Below, piece after piece: positions 29,116-42,215 of a stretch of 58,391 nt of DNA; positions within the stretch are counted from its first letter, which is position 1; the number at the start of each line of letters is the position of its first letter. The DNA is from an uncultured Curvibacter sp. (GTDB lineage Bacteria > Pseudomonadota > Gammaproteobacteria > Burkholderiales > Burkholderiaceae_C). The notes under the pieces were generated by a model. The model was not told the DNA's origin and did not search any database. It saw only the letters and a program-made list of their open reading frames with translations. The stretch spans positions 1 through 58,391 of the forward strand of contig CAILKX010000024.1 in NCBI GenBank assembly GCA_903834975.1, written 5' to 3'. The position numbers and the translations under genes were made by a program.

Positions 29116-30030
29116 GTGAACAAAATTGGTTTTGTGGTTTCTTCGGTGCTGGTGGTCGTGGTGCTGCTCAGTTCCATGTTGTTCGTGGTCGACCAGCGCC
29201 AATTTGGTGTGGTTTTTTCCTTGGGTCAAATCAAGGAGGTGATCACTGAACCCGGGTTGAATTTCAAACTTCCGCCGCCTTTTCAGAATGTTCGCTACGT
29301 CGACAAACGTTTATTGACTTTGGACAGCCCGGACTCGGAATCCATGCTCACAGCAGAAAAGCAGCGGGTGGTGATTGATTGGTATTTGCGTTGGCGCATT
29401 TCCAACCCCAGCCAGTACATCCGCAGCGTGGGCACCGATGAAGCGTCTGGGGCCACTCAGCTCAGCCGGGTGGTGCGCAATGCGTTCCAAGTTGAAATCA
29501 ACAAGCACACCTTGGCGGAGCTGTTGGATACCCGCCGTGAAGAATTAATGGCCGATGTGCTGCACAGCGTTCAAGCGGTTGTGAACGGCGAAAAACCCTG
29601 GGGCATCGACGTGGTCGACGTGCGCATCACCCGGGTCGACTATGTGGAGGCCATCACCGAGTCGGTGTACCGCCGCATGGAAGCCGAGCGCAAACGGGTC
29701 GCCAACGAGCTGCGCTCCACCGGGGCTGCTGAAGGCGAAAAAATTCGCGCCGATGCCGACCGCCAACGCGAAGTGACGATTGCGAACGCTTACCGCGATG
29801 CCCAAAACATCAAGGGCGAAGGCGATGCAGAGGCGGCGCACATCTATGCCCAAGCCTTCGGACGCGACCCACAGTTTGCGCAGTTTTATCGCAATTTGGA
29901 CGCCTACAAATCCACCTTCTCCAAAAAGGGCGACATGATGGTGGTGGATCCCAATTCGAGCGAATTCTTCCGCATCTTCCGCAATGGTGGCGGCAATGGC
30001 GGTCCTGCCTCTGCGCCTGCCCACAAATAA
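29116..30030 (+). CDS. hflC: HflC, SPFH-domain regulator of FtsH protease
   Basis: A 304-residue partner of HflK with an N-terminal membrane anchor (IGFVVSSVLVVVVLLSSMLFVV), an SPFH domain (VDQRQFGVVFSLGQIKEV on) and the helix RVANELRSTGAAEGEKIRADADRQ, of which parts such as GAAEGEKIRADA are strongly conserved. The GTG start at 29116 follows TAGGAG with good spacing. It lies 23 bases after hflK in the hfq-hflX-hflK-hflC operon. Confidence 0.96.
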   Translation: MNKIGFVVSSVLVVVVLLSSMLFVVDQRQFGVVFSLGQIKEVITEPGLNFKLPPPFQNVRYVDKRLLTLDSPDSESMLTAEKQRVVIDWYLRWRISNPSQYIRSVGTDEASGATQLSRVVRNAFQVEINKHTLAELLDTRREELMADVLHSVQAVVNGEKPWGIDVVDVRITRVDYVEAITESVYRRMEAERKRVANELRSTGAAEGEKIRADADRQREVTIANAYRDAQNIKGEGDAEAAHIYAQAFGRDPQFAQFYRNLDAYKSTFSKKGDMMVVDPNSSEFFRIFRNGGGNGGPASAPAHK

Positions 30031-30038
30031 AGCTCGCT

Positions 30039-30227
30039 GTGCAAGCCGATGATTTCTGGTATGCGCTGGCCTTGGTCTTGGTGATGGAAGGGCTGCTGCC
30101 CTTCGTGGCGCCGGCGGTTTGGCGAGAAACCTTCACCAAAATTTTGGCCCTTCAAGACGGTCAAATTCGGTTCATTGGCTTGGTGGCTGTGGCGCTCGGC
30201 TTGGGCGCCATTTGGCTGCTGGGCTGA
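30039..30227 (+). CDS. YjeT-like DUF2065 small membrane protein
   Basis: A 62-residue protein with two predicted transmembrane helices (about residues 7-27, YALALVLVMEGLLPFVAP, and 43-60, IRFIGLVAVALGLGAIWL). It matches the DUF2065 family, represented by E. coli YjeT, which lies in the same place between hflC and purA. Function is unknown. The GTG start lies eight bases after the hflC stop, so it probably shares the transcript. Confidence 0.85.
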   Translation: MQADDFWYALALVLVMEGLLPFVAPAVWRETFTKILALQDGQIRFIGLVAVALGLGAIWLLG

Positions 30228-30266
30228 AGCCTTTAAAATCTTTGTTTTAACCCCTCTCCATTGACC

Positions 30267-34101
<3,835 letters not shown>

Positions 34102-34125
<24 letters not shown>

Positions 34126-34776
34126 TTTCTGAATTTCTGGCCACACATTGGCCAGCATTTGAGGGTGTTCTGAGGCTTTCGGGTGGATGCCATCGGCCTG
34201 AAAATGCGCGGCCGCTTGCGGCACGTCGGCCACGCCTTTCAACAAAAAAGGCACCAAGCCACTGTGCGTGCTTTGTGCCACTTGGACAAAGAGTTTGGCG
34301 AATTGTTCGGTGTAAGGGCGCCCATAGTTGGGCGGCACTTGCATCCCAATCAGCAGCACTTGGGCCCCCGCTTCTTGACCCAGCTTCACCATGGCGCGCA
34401 GATTGTCTTCGGTGGCTTTCAGGGGCAGCCCCCGAAGGGCGTCATTGCCGCCGAGTTCAATGATCAGCAGGGTGGGCGGGTGTTGCGCCAAAACGGCGGG
34501 CAGGCGCGAGCGTCCGCCGGAGGTCGTGTCACCGCTGATGCTGGCGTTGACGACTTCTTCAGTCTGGTGCGCCGCTTGAAGTTTTTGTTCTAGCAATGCC
34601 ACCCAGCCTTGTCCGTGGGCCAAGCCATATTCAGCGCTCAAAGAGTCGCCCAAGACCACGATGCGGGGTGTTTTGTTGGGCGCGCTGGCTGGGCTCGCTG
34701 GGTTGGCTGCATTGGCTGGGCCGGTGCTCAAGGCACAGATCAAAAAAACATTCGCCGCGAAAGCTGCACCACCCAT
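34102..34776 (-). CDS. Exported SGNH esterase, TesA-like arylesterase/lysophospholipase
   Basis: A 224-residue protein starting with a signal peptide (GGAAFAANVFLICALSTG, cleavage near ANA). It has all SGNH blocks: GDSLSAEYG with the nucleophile serine, the glycine in SISGDTTSGG, LGGND with the oxyanion asparagine, and DGIHP with the catalytic Asp and His. E. coli TesA is a periplasmic thioesterase, protease and lysophospholipase, and relatives cleave aryl esters. The start at 34776 is chosen for the signal peptide; the frame is open further upstream through repetitive sequence. It is divergent from a ybbA-like gene, the arrangement also seen in E. coli. Confidence 0.85.
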
Positions 34777-34808
34777 GTAAAACCGATAGAAGCATCGCCC
34801 CGCCGAAC

Positions 34809-34844
34809 AGAGACCCAAGTAGAGACACAAGCAGAGACCCAAGT
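34809..34844. repeat. 12-base tandem repeat in the esterase-ybbA spacer
   Basis: Three units, AGAGACCCAAGT, AGAGACACAAGC and AGAGACCCAAGT, lie upstream of the esterase start and upstream of the ybbA-like gene. They fall in the divergent promoter region, so copy number could affect either gene. Confidence 0.85.
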
Positions 34845-34906
34845 GCAGGCCCAATCTCGTTATGATCGACTCGCGTTTTGAGTTGGTTTCTTGACTGCAG
34901 TTCCTA

Positions 34907-34927
34907 TTTCTCATTTCTCATTTCTCA
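34907..34927. repeat. 7-base tandem repeat TTTCTCA upstream of the ybbA-like gene
   Basis: Three exact TTTCTCA units end 13 bases before the ATG at 34941, in the untranslated leader. A TTGACT hexamer lies just upstream at 34891-34896 and could be a -35 box, in which case the repeats occupy the promoter spacer. Confidence 0.85.
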
Positions 34928-34940
34928 TTTCACTTTCCCC

Positions 34941-35651
34941 ATGCCATCTTTATCGTCGTCCCTTGCGTCGTCCCTGGTGATCCAAGTGGACCATGTGTTC
35001 AAAAGCGTCACCGATGCCACCGGCACTTTGACCATTTTGAAGGACATTCACTTCAATTTGTTGGCGGGTGAGACCGTTGCCATTGTCGGCGCATCGGGTT
35101 CGGGCAAAAGCACCTTGTTGGCGATCATGGCGGGTTTGGATGTGCCCACGCAAGGAACGGTCTGGCTGCAGGGTCAAAACATTTTTTCACTGAACGAAGA
35201 CCAACGCGCCGCCCTCAGAGCGGGGCATGTCGGTTTTGTGTTCCAAAGCTTTCAGTTGATGGCCAACCTGACCGCCTTGGAAAACGTCATGCTGCCCTTG
35301 GAATTGGCGGGCAGGCGTGATGCACGCCAAACCGCCAAAGCCATGTTGGAGCGGGTGGGCTTGGGGCAACGTCTGGGGCATTACCCCAAACTTCTGTCAG
35401 GCGGAGAGCAGCAGCGGGTGGCTTTGGCGCGGGCCTTTGTCGTCAAGCCAGCCCTCTTGTTGGCCGATGAGCCCACCGGCAGCTTGGACTTTGCGACCGG
35501 CCAAGCCATCATAGATTTGATGTTTGAATTGAACCGAGAACAAGGCACGACACTGGTTTTGGTGACGCACGACCCCGGTATTGCAGGGCGCTGCGAGCGC
35601 GTCATCACCATTGAGGCGGGGCAAGCCCGGTCAGCCAACCAGAAGGGATAG
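34941..35651 (+). CDS. YbbA-like ABC transporter ATP-binding protein without adjacent permease
   Basis: A 236-residue ATPase of the LolD/YbbA/MacB type. Walker A is GASGSGKST, the Q-loop is in GFVFQSFQLMANLTALENVMLP, the signature is LSGGEQQR, Walker B is ALLLADEPTG, and the switch histidine is in LVTHD. LolD-type ATPases pair with FtsX-like permeases that act on lipoproteins or extrude substrates mechanically. In E. coli ybbA is followed by the permease gene ybbP. Here the next gene is suhB on the opposite strand, so the partner must be encoded elsewhere. I prefer the ATG at 34941 over an upstream frame that runs through repeats. Confidence 0.88.
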   Translation: MPSLSSSLASSLVIQVDHVFKSVTDATGTLTILKDIHFNLLAGETVAIVGASGSGKSTLLAIMAGLDVPTQGTVWLQGQNIFSLNEDQRAALRAGHVGFVFQSFQLMANLTALENVMLPLELAGRRDARQTAKAMLERVGLGQRLGHYPKLLSGGEQQRVALARAFVVKPALLLADEPTGSLDFATGQAIIDLMFELNREQGTTLVLVTHDPGIAGRCERVITIEAGQARSANQKG

Positions 35652-35701
35652 GCAGAGAAGGACTGACCCGGTAAACCCCCTCATTGGGTCTGGCGACCGC
35701 C

Positions 35702-36580
35702 TTATTCTTGCGCCTTGAGGCGCAATTTCACCGATTCAACCGCTTCGCGCGCCTCGGCCTTGTCGGCCACACCAGCAAACTGGCTGTATTTGCTGAGCAA
35801 GGGCACCAACTGGGCGTAGACCTTGGGGCTGGCGGCCAAGCATTCCTTTTGGTAGAGGTAATCGGCTTCGCCTGTGAAGTTTCCGACCAAACCGCCCGCC
35901 TCGGTGACCAACAAGGTGCCGGCGGCCATGTCCCAGGCTTGCAAACCGGTTTCAAAGAAACCATCGGTGTAACCAGCGGCCACGTAAGCCAAATCAAGTG
36001 CAGCGGCCCCAGGGCGGCGCAGGCCAGCGGTCTTGGGCATGATCTCGGCCATCAGCGCCAAGTAGCGGTTGAAGTTGTCATCGGGGCGGAAGGGAAAGCC
36101 GGTGCTCAACAAACATTCGTTCAAGCGAATGCGTTTGCTGACGCGAATGCGGCGGTCGTTCAAGAAAGCGCCGCGCCCCTTGGTGGCTGTGAACAGGTCG
36201 TTGCGGGTGGGGTCGTAAACGACAGCGTGTTCCACCTTGCCGCGCACTTCGAGCGCAATGCTGACGCAGTAAACCGGAAAACCGTGGATGAAATTGGTGG
36301 TGCCGTCCAGCGGATCGATGATCCAAACGTATTCGGAATTTTTGGCGCCGTGTTCTTGGCCCGATTCTTCGGCCAGAATGCCGTGGCCGGGGTAGGCGGT
36401 CAACAAGGTTTCAATGATGGCCATCTCGGCCCCTTTGTCCACCTCGGTCACAAAATCATTGGCTTGCTTTTGTGAAACCCGGACCGATTCCACATCGAGG
36501 GCCGCGCGGTTGATGATGCTGCCAGCAGCGCGAGCGGCCTTGATGGCCACGTTGATCATGGGGTGCAGAGTAGAGGACAT
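35702..36580 (-). CDS. suhB: Inositol-1-monophosphatase family protein SuhB
   Basis: A 292-residue Mg-dependent phosphatase. The metal-binding motifs are EESGQE (about residues 70-75), [16 protein letters not shown] with the two metal aspartates, and the C-terminal [15 protein letters not shown]. In E. coli SuhB also acts in ribosomal RNA antitermination complexes. The ATG at 36580 gives the N-terminus [19 protein letters not shown]; an ATG seven codons later is possible. It is divergent from trmJ, 98 bases apart, as in E. coli and many proteobacteria. Confidence 0.95.
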   Translation of the reverse strand: MSSTLHPMINVAIKAARAAGSIINRAALDVESVRVSQKQANDFVTEVDKGAEMAIIETLLTAYPGHGILAEESGQEHGAKNSEYVWIIDPLDGTTNFIHGFPVYCVSIALEVRGKVEHAVVYDPTRNDLFTATKGRGAFLNDRRIRVSKRIRLNECLLSTGFPFRPDDNFNRYLALMAEIMPKTAGLRRPGAAALDLAYVAAGYTDGFFETGLQAWDMAAGTLLVTEAGGLVGNFTGEADYLYQKECLAASPKVYAQLVPLLSKYSQFAGVADKAEAREAVESVKLRLKAQE

Positions 36581-36678
36581 TGAAGGGTGATGAAAGAGCG
36601 TGGCCCAGAAGCCGGAGCCTAAGACACGGGCCAACGAGGGCCCGTGAACGGCGACAATATGCCCATTTTACCCGCCCC

Positions 36679-37479
36679 ATGAAGACCCGTTTTGTTTTAA
36701 TTCAAACCAGCCATGCCGGCAATGTGGGTGCGGTTGCCCGTGCCATGAAGGTCATGGGGTTTGACGATTTGGTCTTGGTGGCCCCTCGTTGGCCCAACGT
36801 GTTGCGCAAAGAGGAAACCATTCAGCGGGCCAGCGGGGCCTTGGATGTGCTCAAAAACGCCCGCGTGGTCGAATCCGTTGAAGAAGCCTTGGATGGCATG
36901 ACCCACCTCTGCGCCACCGCCATGACGCCGCGCGACTTCGGCCCTCCCTTAACGACCCCGCGTGCGCACTTTGCGGCCTTGACCCAACGGGTTCATGAAG
37001 ACGCGGTGCCAGGCGAGGGCGGCGTCGCCTTTCTTTTTGGCTCCGAGCGCTTTGGCATGCAAAACGAAGACGTTTACCGTTGCCACGCCTGCCTGTCGAT
37101 ACCGACCAACCCCCAATTTGGCTCCCTGAATCTGGCCGCGGCGGTGCAGGTCATCGCTTACGAATGGCGGATGGCACTGGGGGGATTTAAGAGATTAAGC
37201 GGCCCCGAGGGCATGCCCGCCGCACAAGCCGCAAAAGCCGCAAAAGCCGCAAAAGCCACTCAAGCCGAACTGGCGGACGCCCAGCAAATCAGCGGCATGC
37301 TGCAACATTGGCAAGAAGCCTTGGTGGCGATCGAATTTTTAGACCCCGACGCCCCCAAAAAACTCATGCCCCGTTTGAACCAACTCTTCAACCGCGCCCA
37401 ACTCACGCAAGAAGAAATCCACATTTTGCGTGGGGTCGCCAAAGCCATGTTGAGGTCGGCCGTGAAAGATCAAGCTTAG
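36679..37479 (+). CDS. trmJ: tRNA (cytidine/uridine-2'-O)-methyltransferase TrmJ
   Basis: A 266-residue SPOUT-class methyltransferase that 2'-O-methylates position 32 of tRNAs. It opens with [20 protein letters not shown]; the knot region holds [19 protein letters not shown] and [21 protein letters not shown]-terminal helical extension ([19 protein letters not shown] on) is typical of TrmJ. Between knot and extension it has an Ala/Lys repeat (37219-37254). trmJ-cysE adjacency is common in this group and resembles the link to isc genes in gammaproteobacteria. Confidence 0.95.
   Translation: MKTRFVLIQTSHAGNVGAVARAMKVMGFDDLVLVAPRWPNVLRKEETIQRASGALDVLKNARVVESVEEALDGMTHLCATAMTPRDFGPPLTTPRAHFAALTQRVHEDAVPGEGGVAFLFGSERFGMQNEDVYRCHACLSIPTNPQFGSLNLAAAVQVIAYEWRMALGGFKRLSGPEGMPAAQAAKAAKAAKATQAELADAQQISGMLQHWQEALVAIEFLDPDAPKKLMPRLNQLFNRAQLTQEEIHILRGVAKAMLRSAVKDQA
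37219..37254 (+). repeat. 9-base tandem repeat in trmJ
   Basis: Four units of GCCGCAAAA type (the first reads GCCGCACAA) encode [12 protein letters not shown] in the linker before the C-terminal extension, in frame. Confidence 0.9.
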
Positions 37480-37553
37480 ACTTCCTGACTCAAGGCCTTC
37501 ATCCGAGGCTAGACTGTCTTCTTTATAACAATACCAAGGAATGGGCCAACCCC

Positions 37554-38273
37554 ATGTTCAAGCGACTCCGCTCTGATATTCAATGCATTTTGGACCGCGA
37601 CCCAGCGGCTCGCACCGGCTGGGAAGTGTTGACTTGCTATCCTGGCTTGCACGCGGTCATTCTGCACCGTCCCGCGCACTGGTTTTGGAACCACCGATTG
37701 AAATGGGTGGGACGCTTTGTGTCCTACCTCTCACGCTTTTTCACCGGCATTGAAATTCACCCCGGCGCCAAAATTGGCGACCGTGTTTTCTTTGACCATG
37801 CCATGGGCGTGGTGGTGGGTGAAACCGCCGAAATCGGCGACGGCTGCACCATATACCAAGGCGTGACCTTGGGGGGGACATCGCTGTATAAAGGCACCAA
37901 ACGCCACCCCACATTGGGCAAGAACGTGGTGGTCAGCGCGGGCGCCAAGGTGCTGGGCGGCTTTACGGTGGGCGATGGCGCGAAAATCGGCTCGAACGCG
38001 GTGGTTATCAAGCCCGTGCCGGCAGGGGCAACGGCGGTGGGCATTCCAGCGCGCATCTTGCCGTCCAAAAACGGCAGCAGCGCCGACGCGATGCAAGACG
38101 CTTCGCGTTTCACGGCCTATGGCATCTCCTCCGACCCCTCTGCAGACCCCTCTGCCGACGAAGCCTTCAACCCCGAGTGGGTGAATCAAACCTTGAAAAC
38201 ACTGCAAGCCACGGTGGCGGCACAAGCGGCTGAAATCAAAAGCCTGCGAGACGCACAGACCCAGGTCAGCTGA
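37554..38273 (+). CDS. cysE: Serine O-acetyltransferase
   Basis: A 239-residue left-handed beta-helix acetyltransferase that makes O-acetylserine for cysteine synthesis. The N-terminal helical region is short ([35 protein letters not shown]), typical of the smaller SAT class. The hexapeptide repeats include [23 protein letters not shown], with the catalytic His/Asp, and [11 protein letters not shown]. After the helix (about residue 180) comes a non-family tail with a 12-base repeat and a short predicted coiled coil. A TATAAC box lies at 37524-37529, but no clear -35 was found. Confidence 0.95.
   Translation: MFKRLRSDIQCILDRDPAARTGWEVLTCYPGLHAVILHRPAHWFWNHRLKWVGRFVSYLSRFFTGIEIHPGAKIGDRVFFDHAMGVVVGETAEIGDGCTIYQGVTLGGTSLYKGTKRHPTLGKNVVVSAGAKVLGGFTVGDGAKIGSNAVVIKPVPAGATAVGIPARILPSKNGSSADAMQDASRFTAYGISSDPSADPSADEAFNPEWVNQTLKTLQATVAAQAAEIKSLRDAQTQVS
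38133..38156 (+). repeat. 12-base tandem duplication in the cysE tail
   Basis: GACCCCTCTGCA and GACCCCTCTGCC lie head to tail, encoding DPSADPSAD in the non-conserved C-terminal region of CysE. Confidence 0.8.
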
Positions 38274-38356
38274 AGACAAACGCCAGCATCGCCGCGTCAT
38301 CCACCAGGTTCATGCTGAGGGTCCAGGTGATTTGATAGACCCAAAAAAGCCCCTGC

Positions 38357-38761
38357 TCAGCACGCATCCGTGCCATGGCCCGGGTCAGCTTGGGTGGGGA
38401 CAGCATGGCGCAACGCCACTTGCTGGTTCTTTTCGTCAACAAACACCAATTGAGGCTCATGCGTCGCGACTTGGTCTTCATGGACTTGGGCAAAGGCGGC
38501 GATGATGAGCAAGTCGCCGACGGCGGCGCGGCGGGCGGCAGAGCCGTTGACCGAAATCATGCCCGATCCGCGCTCGCCCTTGATGGCGTAGGTGACAAAG
38601 CGTTCGCCGTTGTCGACGTTCCAAATGTGGACTTGCTCGTTGGCGCAAATGTTGGCGGCTTCGAGCAGGTTTTCGTCAATCGCACAGGAGCCTTCATAGT
38701 GAAGTTCACATTGAGTGGTTTTGACGCGGTGAATTTTTGATTTGAGCAGGGTACGGAACAC
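38357..38761 (-). CDS. panD: Aspartate 1-decarboxylase
   Basis: A 134-residue pyruvoyl enzyme precursor. The self-cleavage site is G24-S25 in [11 protein letters not shown]25 becomes the pyruvoyl group. N-terminal K9 (LLKSKIHR) and Y58-region residues ([13 protein letters not shown]) match the family. It makes beta-alanine from aspartate for pantothenate and coenzyme A. panB and panC are not nearby. It is the last gene in a minus-strand row behind an EamA transporter (55-base gap) and may be in the same transcript. Confidence 0.95.
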   Translation of the reverse strand: MFRTLLKSKIHRVKTTQCELHYEGSCAIDENLLEAANICANEQVHIWNVDNGERFVTYAIKGERGSGMISVNGSAARRAAVGDLLIIAAFAQVHEDQVATHEPQLVFVDEKNQQVALRHAVPTQADPGHGTDAC

Positions 38762-38816
38762 AACGGAATCCTCAAAACCGCTATGGTAGCCGAGACCGCG
38801 GTGGCGAGCCCGCCCG

Positions 38817-39698
38817 TTACAAAGAGATGACCAAAGCGATGCCCCCGAGCACGGCGATGCCGCAAATGACCAACTGGTCGCTCAACGGCTCTCCCAATAA
38901 CACGACACCGCCCAAGGCGGCCAACACCGGCGCGCTGAGTTGGAGTGTGGCCGCGGTGGTGGCTTTGAGGTGGCCCATCGCCATGTACCAAAGCGCATAA
39001 CCACAACCCGAGGCGAGCGCGCCAGAGGCGATCGCGAAGTAAACCCCTTCAGCGGGGCTGAGCATCGGGTTCACACCGTCGAGCAGCCCCATGGCCAGCA
39101 AAAGCAAACTGCCCAAAACAGCGGCGCGTGCAAAATTACCCGCCGTGACTTGGGTGGGGTCGCCCGCCTTTTTGCCGAGCAAGGTGTAGGCGGCCCAAGC
39201 CATCCCCGCCAGAATCATGGCGACGCAAGCCCAAAGCGGGGGCGCTTGCAGGCCCGGCAACAGCAGGCCGATCAAGCCCAACAGCGCCGTGACAAAGCCC
39301 ACCGTCTGGCCTTTGCTGAAACGTTCGCCACGCCAAAAGGCGTCGCTCAACATGGTTATTTGGACGGCAGCAAAGAGGATCAAGGCCCCGGTGGCCGTGC
39401 TGAGTTGGAGGTAGGCCCAAGAAAAGCCCGCCGCATAAATGAACAAGGCCCATGCCGAGCGCCAACCGCCTTTGCCAAAGCCCACGGGGCCGTCGCGACG
39501 CCAGACCAAAAAGTTCAGCATCAGGGCCCCGGACAGCAGTCGAATCCACGTGAACGTGGTGGGGTCGATGGCGGTCGTTTTAAGCGCCAAGCGGCACAAG
39601 AGTGAATTGCCGGCGAAACAAATCAGGGCCATTGCCGTGACCGCCCCCAATTGATGGCGCGACAAACTGGGCAGGGGCAGAGGCTGTGGCGTCGTCAT
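38817..39698 (-). CDS. EamA-type drug/metabolite transporter
   Basis: A 293-residue inner-membrane protein with about ten transmembrane helices in two EamA repeats of five (first from [21 protein letters not shown], second from [23 protein letters not shown]). The DMT superfamily typically exports metabolites, amino acids or nucleosides; substrate is unknown here. It starts nine bases after the NTF2-fold gene on the same strand. Confidence 0.88.
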   Translation of the reverse strand: MTTPQPLPLPSLSRHQLGAVTAMALICFAGNSLLCRLALKTTAIDPTTFTWIRLLSGALMLNFLVWRRDGPVGFGKGGWRSAWALFIYAAGFSWAYLQLSTATGALILFAAVQITMLSDAFWRGERFSKGQTVGFVTALLGLIGLLLPGLQAPPLWACVAMILAGMAWAAYTLLGKKAGDPTQVTAGNFARAAVLGSLLLLAMGLLDGVNPMLSPAEGVYFAIASGALASGCGYALWYMAMGHLKATTAATLQLSAPVLAALGGVVLLGEPLSDQLVICGIAVLGGIALVISL

Positions 39699-39707
39699 GG
39701 AATGGCC

Positions 39708-40184
39708 TTACAAGCCCAAGGCGGACAGGCTGGGGTGATCGTCCGGGCGCCTTCCGGCCAGGTCCATGGACCAGTGAAACAAACGCTCTTTTTCTTGAAT
39801 CGGCCGGTCGTTGATGCTGGCAAAGCGCTGTTGCATATAGCCTTCGGCGTTGAATGCCCAGTTTTCGTTGCCGTAGCTTCGAAACCATTGCCCCGAGTCG
39901 TCGTGCCACTCGTAGGCAAAGCGCACCGCAATGCGGTTCTCCGTGAAGGCCCAGAGTTCTTTGATGAGCCGGTAGTCCAGCTCTTTGGCCCACTTGCGCT
40001 GCAAAAATGCTTTGACTTCTTCACGGCCTTTGGGGAATTCGGCGCGGTTGCGCCACAGCGTGTCTTCGGTGTAAACCAGCGAAACGCGCTCGGGGTCGCG
40101 TGAATTCCAGGCGTCTTCAGCCATGCGCACCTTTTGCGCTGCCGATTCGGCGGTGAAAGGGGGAAGGGGGGGCTTGGGGGTCAT
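39708..40184 (-). CDS. NTF2-fold protein, DUF1348 family
   Basis: A 158-residue protein of the SnoaL/NTF2-like fold. Signatures are [46 protein letters not shown] and the C-terminal [21 protein letters not shown], which match the DUF1348 family. Function is unknown; the fold commonly forms a small-molecule-binding cone. Its ATG overlaps the stop of the preceding YdcZ-like exporter by four bases, and EamA follows, so it is sandwiched between two putative exporters. Confidence 0.85.
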   Translation of the reverse strand: MTPKPPLPPFTAESAAQKVRMAEDAWNSRDPERVSLVYTEDTLWRNRAEFPKGREEVKAFLQRKWAKELDYRLIKELWAFTENRIAVRFAYEWHDDSGQWFRSYGNENWAFNAEGYMQQRFASINDRPIQEKERLFHWSMDLAGRRPDDHPSLSALGL

Positions 40185-40756
40185 GGTTTATTCAATTCGG
40201 TCGACGTTGAAGGCGGCTTGGTTTCGGCCGAAGTGGGGGAGGATGATTGGGTCGATGAATTGGGTATGGTGTTGGGTGTCGTATTGGCTGTCGTATTGAC
40301 TGTCGTGCTGACGCTGAGTTGGGTGATGATCAAGCCCAGAATCAAAATGGCAATGCCGCCAATTCGGACCCCATCGGCTGGCCGAACCGGTGCCCCAAAC
40401 AAGCCCAACTGATCCACCAACGTGGCACAAACAATCTGAGCAACGACGGCAAACAAAATAAAGTTGCCGACGCCCATGCGGGGTGCGACGAGGGTCGCGC
40501 TCAGCACATAAAAGCCCACGATCAAGCCCCCAGCGAAGTCGATGGGTTGGGCTTGACTCAATTTAGAGAGGTTGGGCAGCGTCGAGGTCAGGGACAAAGC
40601 GGCGAACAGCAACGCCATAAAACCCACGCTGAAGAGCACCACCGGCGCGTGAAGGGGTTCACCCAAAGCACGGCCCAGCCGGGCATTCAGGACCGCCATG
40701 ATCGGAATCAAAGCACCCGCTGCTGCTGCCCACAAAGCCAAACGTATCGATAACAT
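40181..40756 (-). CDS. YdcZ-like DMT transporter (DUF606), single-repeat type
   Basis: A 191-residue protein with five predicted transmembrane helices up to about residue 148 (from [23 protein letters not shown] to [15 protein letters not shown]). This matches the short EamA-like YdcZ family, which works as dimers. The last about 43 residues are a Thr/Asn/Ser/Pro-rich tail generated partly by a 12-base tandem repeat and not part of the family. Substrate is unknown. Confidence 0.83.
   Translation of the reverse strand: MLSIRLALWAAAAGALIPIMAVLNARLGRALGEPLHAPVVLFSVGFMALLFAALSLTSTLPNLSKLSQAQPIDFAGGLIVGFYVLSATLVAPRMGVGNFILFAVVAQIVCATLVDQLGLFGAPVRPADGVRIGGIAILILGLIITQLSVSTTVNTTANTTPNTIPNSSTQSSSPTSAETKPPSTSTELNKP
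40277..40312 (-). repeat. 12-base tandem repeat in the YdcZ-like tail
   Basis: Three units on the plus strand (TGTCGTATTGGC, TGTCGTATTGAC, TGTCGTGCTGAC) encode VNTTANTT-type repeats just after the last transmembrane helix, in frame on the minus strand. Confidence 0.88.
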
Positions 40757-40810
40757 GGTTTATAAAAAAAGGAGGGGGTGGCCTTCTGACAGAAGCGGGG
40801 GCGCCTTCTT

Positions 40811-42118
40811 TTAGTCGGCCTTGCTGGGCATTGTTTTGGCGGTGACGATGCCCCGGTAAATGAGGGTCGTGGCGATCAGGCCAAAGGCCCCGGCCATGCC
40901 CATCCAATAGCCGGGAGCGGCTTTGTCGCCCGTGGTTTCGATCAGCCAAGTGACCACCAAGGGCGTCAGTCCGCCAAACAAGGCGGTGGCCAAGCTGTAA
41001 GCCAATGAAAAACCGGTGGTGCGGATTTTCAGCGGAATGATTTCCGTCAGCGCCGCGATGGTGGCGCCGTTGTAACTGGCGTATAAAAACGACAACCAGA
41101 GCTCGACCCCCAGCATGCGCTGAAAGCTGGGTTCGCTCACCAACCAAGACAACAGGGGGTAGGCCGTTACCAAGGTGAGGCCTGAGCTCGTGGCCATGAT
41201 GGGCCAGCGACCTACCCGGTCAGACAGGGCGCCAAAAAGGGGCAACCAAGCAAAGTTGGAAACCCCAACACACAAGGTCACCAAGAGGCTGTCCAAGGTG
41301 CTGAGTTTCAGCACGCTTTTGCCAAAAGTGGGTGTGTAAACCGTGATCAAGTAAAAAGACACGGTGGTCATCACAATCAGCATCATGCCGGTCAAGACCA
41401 AGCGCCAATTCAGGGTCAAAGCCGACAGCATTTCGCGGGTGCTTGGGTGTGTTTTTTGACTCAAAAATTCATCGGTTTCTTGCAGCGATTTTCTAATGTA
41501 AAAAACGATGGGGATGATCATGCAGCCGATGTAAAACGGAATGCGCCAACCCCAATCGGCAATCTCGGCTTTGCTCATGTGGTCGTTGATCAGATAACCC
41601 AAAAGGGCCGCAAAGATGATGGCCACTTGCTGACTGGCCGATTGCCAACTGGTGTAGAAACCCTTGTGGCCCGGGGTCGCCATTTCGGACAAATAAACCG
41701 ACACGCCGCCCAGTTCAACACCCGCTGAAAAACCTTGCAGCAAGCGACCGATCAGCACCAAAAAAGGCGCTGCTAAACCAATCGAGGCGTAACCGGGCAC
41801 AAAGGCCATCAGTGCAGTGCCAGAGGCCATGATGCTCAGCGTCAGCACCAAGCCTTTGCGTCGGCCAATGCGGTCGATGTAACTCCCCAAAATGATGGCG
41901 CCCAGTGGCCGCATCAAAAAGCCGGCGCCAAAGGTGGCGAAGGTGAGCATCAGCGACGCGTATTCGCTGTCGGTCGGAAAAAACGCTTTGGAGATGTAGG
42001 TGGCGTAAAAGCCGAACAAGAAAAAATCGAACATCTCGATGAAGTTGCCACTGGTCACGCGGATCACGGCGTTGAACTTCGAGTGAGGGGTCGTTGGGGC
42101 GAGGTCGGGTGTACTCAT
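40811..42118 (-). CDS. MFS transporter, metabolite:H+ symporter family (CitA/TcuC-like)
   Basis: A 435-residue twelve-helix major facilitator protein. The MHS signatures are [22 protein letters not shown], the loop 2-3 motif [13 protein letters not shown] and [23 protein letters not shown]. The closest families are the citrate (CitA) and tricarballylate (TcuC) proton symporters; related proline/betaine (ProP) and shikimate carriers are less likely. No tcuAB or citrate lyase gene is in the window. The ATG at 42118 is chosen over a TTG directly before it. It lies 97 bases after ispB. Confidence 0.88.
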   Translation of the reverse strand: MSTPDLAPTTPHSKFNAVIRVTSGNFIEMFDFFLFGFYATYISKAFFPTDSEYASLMLTFATFGAGFLMRPLGAIILGSYIDRIGRRKGLVLTLSIMASGTALMAFVPGYASIGLAAPFLVLIGRLLQGFSAGVELGGVSVYLSEMATPGHKGFYTSWQSASQQVAIIFAALLGYLINDHMSKAEIADWGWRIPFYIGCMIIPIVFYIRKSLQETDEFLSQKTHPSTREMLSALTLNWRLVLTGMMLIVMTTVSFYLITVYTPTFGKSVLKLSTLDSLLVTLCVGVSNFAWLPLFGALSDRVGRWPIMATSSGLTLVTAYPLLSWLVSEPSFQRMLGVELWLSFLYASYNGATIAALTEIIPLKIRTTGFSLAYSLATALFGGLTPLVVTWLIETTGDKAAPGYWMGMAGAFGLIATTLIYRGIVTAKTMPSKAD

Positions 42119-42215
42119 CAAACCATCTTAGGCCAGAGCCCCGCCTTGTGGCATGGGGATTAACACTCAGAGCGAGGCAAAATTCAGTGCCGCGCTCTTA
42201 GGAAGCGCAAGGGCA

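Noticed and set aside
35652-35701. Bidirectional terminator between the ybbA-like gene and suhB
   Set aside because: Only a five-base GACCC/GGGTC pairing with a 16-base loop and no T run is present.
38266-38493. Possible 75-residue minus-strand gene between cysE and panD
   Set aside because: Most of it overlaps panD in another frame and it has no ribosome binding site or recognisable family.
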